This document shows positions 6,192-7,675 of a stretch of 7,675 nt of DNA, piece by piece; position 1 is the first letter of the stretch; every line of letters starts with the position of its first letter. Below the pieces are notes generated by a model. The model saw nothing but the letters and a program-made list of their open reading frames with translations. It had not been told where the DNA came from and made no database searches. A program made the position numbers and the translations under genes. Source of the stretch: Holdemanella sp. GTDB lineage: Bacteria > Bacillota_I > Bacilli_A > Erysipelotrichales > Erysipelotrichaceae. Location of the stretch: assembly GCA_021442845.1 (NCBI GenBank), contig JABUSD010000134.1:1-7675 (forward strand). Reading direction: 5' to 3'.

Positions 6192-6725
6192 TTATTTAAG
6201 CAAATCAGCAAGATACCCCTCATCGCTTTTATGAGCACCGTTTATTCTTTTATATTCTCGAATGCAACTAACGAGAAGATCTGGATTATTTCCAAAGTAT
6301 TTACGATAGAATACAGTACTGTTATCATACTTTTTCTTGCCACATCGTATGTATTGCTTGGCAAAAGTTTTCGGTTTTGTTTTTGATTTTCTCTTTGTAT
6401 ATTCAAAAAACAAGCCCTCCGCTATAATGAGTAGTATCTCTAATTCTGGCTTAGTACAGTATTTTGTGACGCTTGTTATTTTCTCTTTATATTCTATAGG
6501 AATTCTGATCTTTTCGCTTTGAATATCACCGATGCGGTATACAGAAACTTTGCCAGGGTAGATGTTGAGTTCCGTTTTTACTAGAGCGGAAGAAGTAATC
6601 TGTCTTGCATGGTATATGTTTAAGCCTAACAGGTCATTTTCTGTGAAAGTTAGAAGGTCATTCTCAAGAAGTATGTTCATAATTTCATGTTCGTTTTGAC
6701 CTTCACAAAGGACTAGGTATTTCAT
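6192..6725 (-). CDS. Small TOPRIM-like protein, partner of the upstream ATPase
   Basis: I do not recognise a named family for certain. The 177-aa protein opens KYLVLCEGQNEHEI, where a hydrophobic strand followed by CEGxxE (Glu8, Glu12) resembles the first acidic motif of TOPRIM nucleases and of RloB/DUF4276-type proteins. VYRIGDIQ with Asp67 could be the second acidic site, though the usual DxD is not clear. The middle has TKPELEILLIIAEG (91-104), like the KPxxE-type motif in RloB-like proteins, followed by a very basic stretch (about 109-133). The start overlaps the ATPase stop by ATGA, with GAGGAG (6740-6735) 9 bases upstream, so translation is coupled. An OLD-type ATPase paired with a TOPRIM-like protein is the plan of several phage-defence systems such as PARIS and RloAB; that role is an inference. 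The gene ends 15 bases from the CYTH stop, convergently. Confidence 0.55.
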   Translation of the reverse strand: MKYLVLCEGQNEHEIMNILLENDLLTFTENDLLGLNIYHARQITSSALVKTELNIYPGKVSVYRIGDIQSEKIRIPIEYKEKITSVTKYCTKPELEILLIIAEGLFFEYTKRKSKTKPKTFAKQYIRCGKKKYDNSTVFYRKYFGNNPDLLVSCIREYKRINGAHKSDEGYLADLLK

Positions 6726-7600
6726 TTTTTCAATCTCCTCTTTAGATTCATAAGTTCTTCATAATTAACGGAAGTTTGAAAAGCATTATTGTAGAACTGA
6801 CGGCTTTTTAAAAGTTCAGGTCTAACATTGTAGCTTTCATACATATTAGTAAGGTAAACCTGGCCATCACTTTTGGAAATCCAGATGTTATCCTGACGAT
6901 TAAAGAGATCTAATACTTCGCAATGATGTGTAGTAAAAATAAGAGATGCATTTTTTCTGTTTACCGATTTGTCTTTGTAAAGACTAATCATGTTCTCAAC
7001 AAGCGTTTTATGGAAATGATTCTCAACTTCATCGATGAGAAGATCGAATCCGTTCTGTAATGATGCGACAACAATTATATAGAGAAGAAGTCCTCTAGTA
7101 GTTCCACTAGAAAGAAGATAAATCAGTTCCTTATCGGAAATGAGTTCGCTTTTATCCTGATACATAAGGCGATAATTGTGATCGTCAATCATCTGCAGAT
7201 CTTGAATAGTGTCATCAAAAATTCTGATGATATTGCATAGATATTCTTTTGATATAGAATAATTCTTGAGTGCCCTAAATAAAAGATGATAGGTATCAAC
7301 ACCAAAACCGTTGCTATCAAAATAGATAGCTCTAGTTTCTTTCTTTTTTAGAACAAAGAAAAGGATGGAAGTATCTTCTGGAAGGACACCTATTCCAGAT
7401 ACTGGTTTAAATTTCATTTCGTTATATATTTCTTTGATGTTTGTCTTTGCATATTTCCTTTTTGAAAGTTTCTGATTAGAGAATATTGCTTTGTTTCCAG
7501 GTGTGGAATCAGAATGAAGAACGGTAGTGTAGCGATATATGTAATTTTCATGGTAGAAAAAGATTTCAAGATAACCAGGGCAATTAATTATTATAATCAA
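6722..7600 (-). CDS. OLD/AAA_15-type ATPase, N-terminus missing
   Basis: The 292 visible residues are the C-terminal part of an ABC-like AAA ATPase of the OLD/AAA_15/AAA_21 kind. They show a strand block YLEIFFYHENYIYRYTTVL, typical of the region after Walker A, the signature LSSGTTRG (163-170), Walker B DLLIDEVENHFHK with Asp190-Glu191, and the switch TTHH (223-226). The Walker A loop and roughly the first hundred residues expected for this family are absent. The only available start is a TTG at 7600 without a ribosome binding site, and the open frame stops with TAA (7621-7619) inside DNA that looks foreign. The gene is therefore cut by the right-hand junction, probably near 7585-7600, rather than being a short functional protein. 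It overlaps the next gene by four bases (ATGA). Paired with the TOPRIM-like protein it probably formed a defence-type cassette. Confidence 0.75.
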   Translation of the reverse strand: MIIIINCPGYLEIFFYHENYIYRYTTVLHSDSTPGNKAIFSNQKLSKRKYAKTNIKEIYNEMKFKPVSGIGVLPEDTSILFFVLKKKETRAIYFDSNGFGVDTYHLLFRALKNYSISKEYLCNIIRIFDDTIQDLQMIDDHNYRLMYQDKSELISDKELIYLLSSGTTRGLLLYIIVVASLQNGFDLLIDEVENHFHKTLVENMISLYKDKSVNRKNASLIFTTHHCEVLDLFNRQDNIWISKSDGQVYLTNMYESYNVRPELLKSRQFYNNAFQTSVNYEELMNLKRRLKK

Positions 7601-7675
7601 AATAAAGTAGAAGCTCCTTTTATTAAAACCCCTCCTACCAAAAAATATACATTAATATTAGATTTAGATGAAACA
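7586..7675 (+). CDS. Partial FCP1/SCP (NIF)-type HAD phosphatase, eukaryote-like; runs off the window
   Basis: The plus strand reads APFIKTPPTKKYTLILDLDET without a stop to the last base. A hydrophobic strand ending in DLDET is the catalytic opening of the FCP1/SCP (NLI-interacting-factor) HAD phosphatases, with the two Asp as nucleophile and acid/base. The preceding PP-x-x-KKYTL is also typical. This family is characteristic of eukaryotes (CTD phosphatases, Dullard, TIM50-like); ordinary bacterial HAD enzymes usually read FDLDGT. The frame stays open to the left through the ATPase gene, so the true start and left edge are not defined, and I mark only the part that looks like this protein. 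G+C over 7601-7675 is about 25% by hand count. Only the first 30 codons or so are seen, so this is a motif-level call. Confidence 0.55.

Noticed and set aside
6722..7600. The ATPase as a complete short protein from the TTG at 7600
   Set aside because: There is no Walker A and no ribosome binding site, and an Ile-rich start in A+T-rich DNA adjoins foreign-looking sequence. A cut gene explains this better.
1..7675. CRISPR array, tRNA or rRNA, insertion sequence, telomere repeats
   Set aside because: I saw no regularly spaced direct repeats, no cloverleaf with a T-loop motif, no transposase or terminal inverted repeats, and no CCCCAA/TTGGGG-type tracts at either edge.

Overview
The window is mostly DNA of a low-G+C Firmicute. 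Ribosome binding sites are AGGAGG-like, operons are tight, hairpin/T-run terminators are common, and the proteins resemble those of gut Erysipelotrichia or Clostridia; the lineage is inferred from protein character, not a search. The last ~75-95 bases do not fit. On the + strand they read into a protein ending KKYTLILDLDET, the start of the eukaryotic-type FCP1/SCP (NIF) phosphatase domain. The right edge therefore looks like a bacterium/eukaryote junction: an assembly or amplification chimera, or less likely a real transfer.

Layout. 2-508 (+): soluble glucose-type PTS EIIA. 514-577: two back-to-back terminators, one per strand. 588-2168 (-): glucose-6-phosphate isomerase, long form, start corrected from sequence. 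2169-2263: divergent promoter region. 2264-3004 (+): metallo-beta-lactamase-fold hydrolase. 2997-3054: promoter with a perfect 9-2-9 inverted repeat just after the expected transcription start. 3070-3288, 3337-5205, 5217-5576, 5586-6176 (+): a heavy-metal operon with a 72-aa HMA metallochaperone, a Zn/Cd/Pb P1B-type ATPase lacking its own HMA domain, a SmtB/CadC-type ArsR repressor, and a CYTH-like protein. An internal terminator-like hairpin (3299-3325) separates chaperone from pump, and a G-U-rich hairpin (6160-6190) ends the operon. 6192-6725 and 6722-7600 (-): two coupled genes, a small TOPRIM-like protein preceded by an OLD/AAA_15-type ATPase whose Walker A end is missing. 7586-7675 (+): the partial eukaryote-like phosphatase.

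How the genes work together. EIIA and Pgi serve glucose uptake and entry to glycolysis but are convergent and separately terminated. The metal operon is a self-contained sensor-and-efflux module: the repressor probably binds the palindrome, releases on Zn/Cd/Pb, and the chaperone and pump then clear the metal. The ATPase/TOPRIM-like pair resembles two-gene phage-defence or abortive-infection cassettes, but its ATPase is incomplete here because the bacterial sequence stops at the junction.
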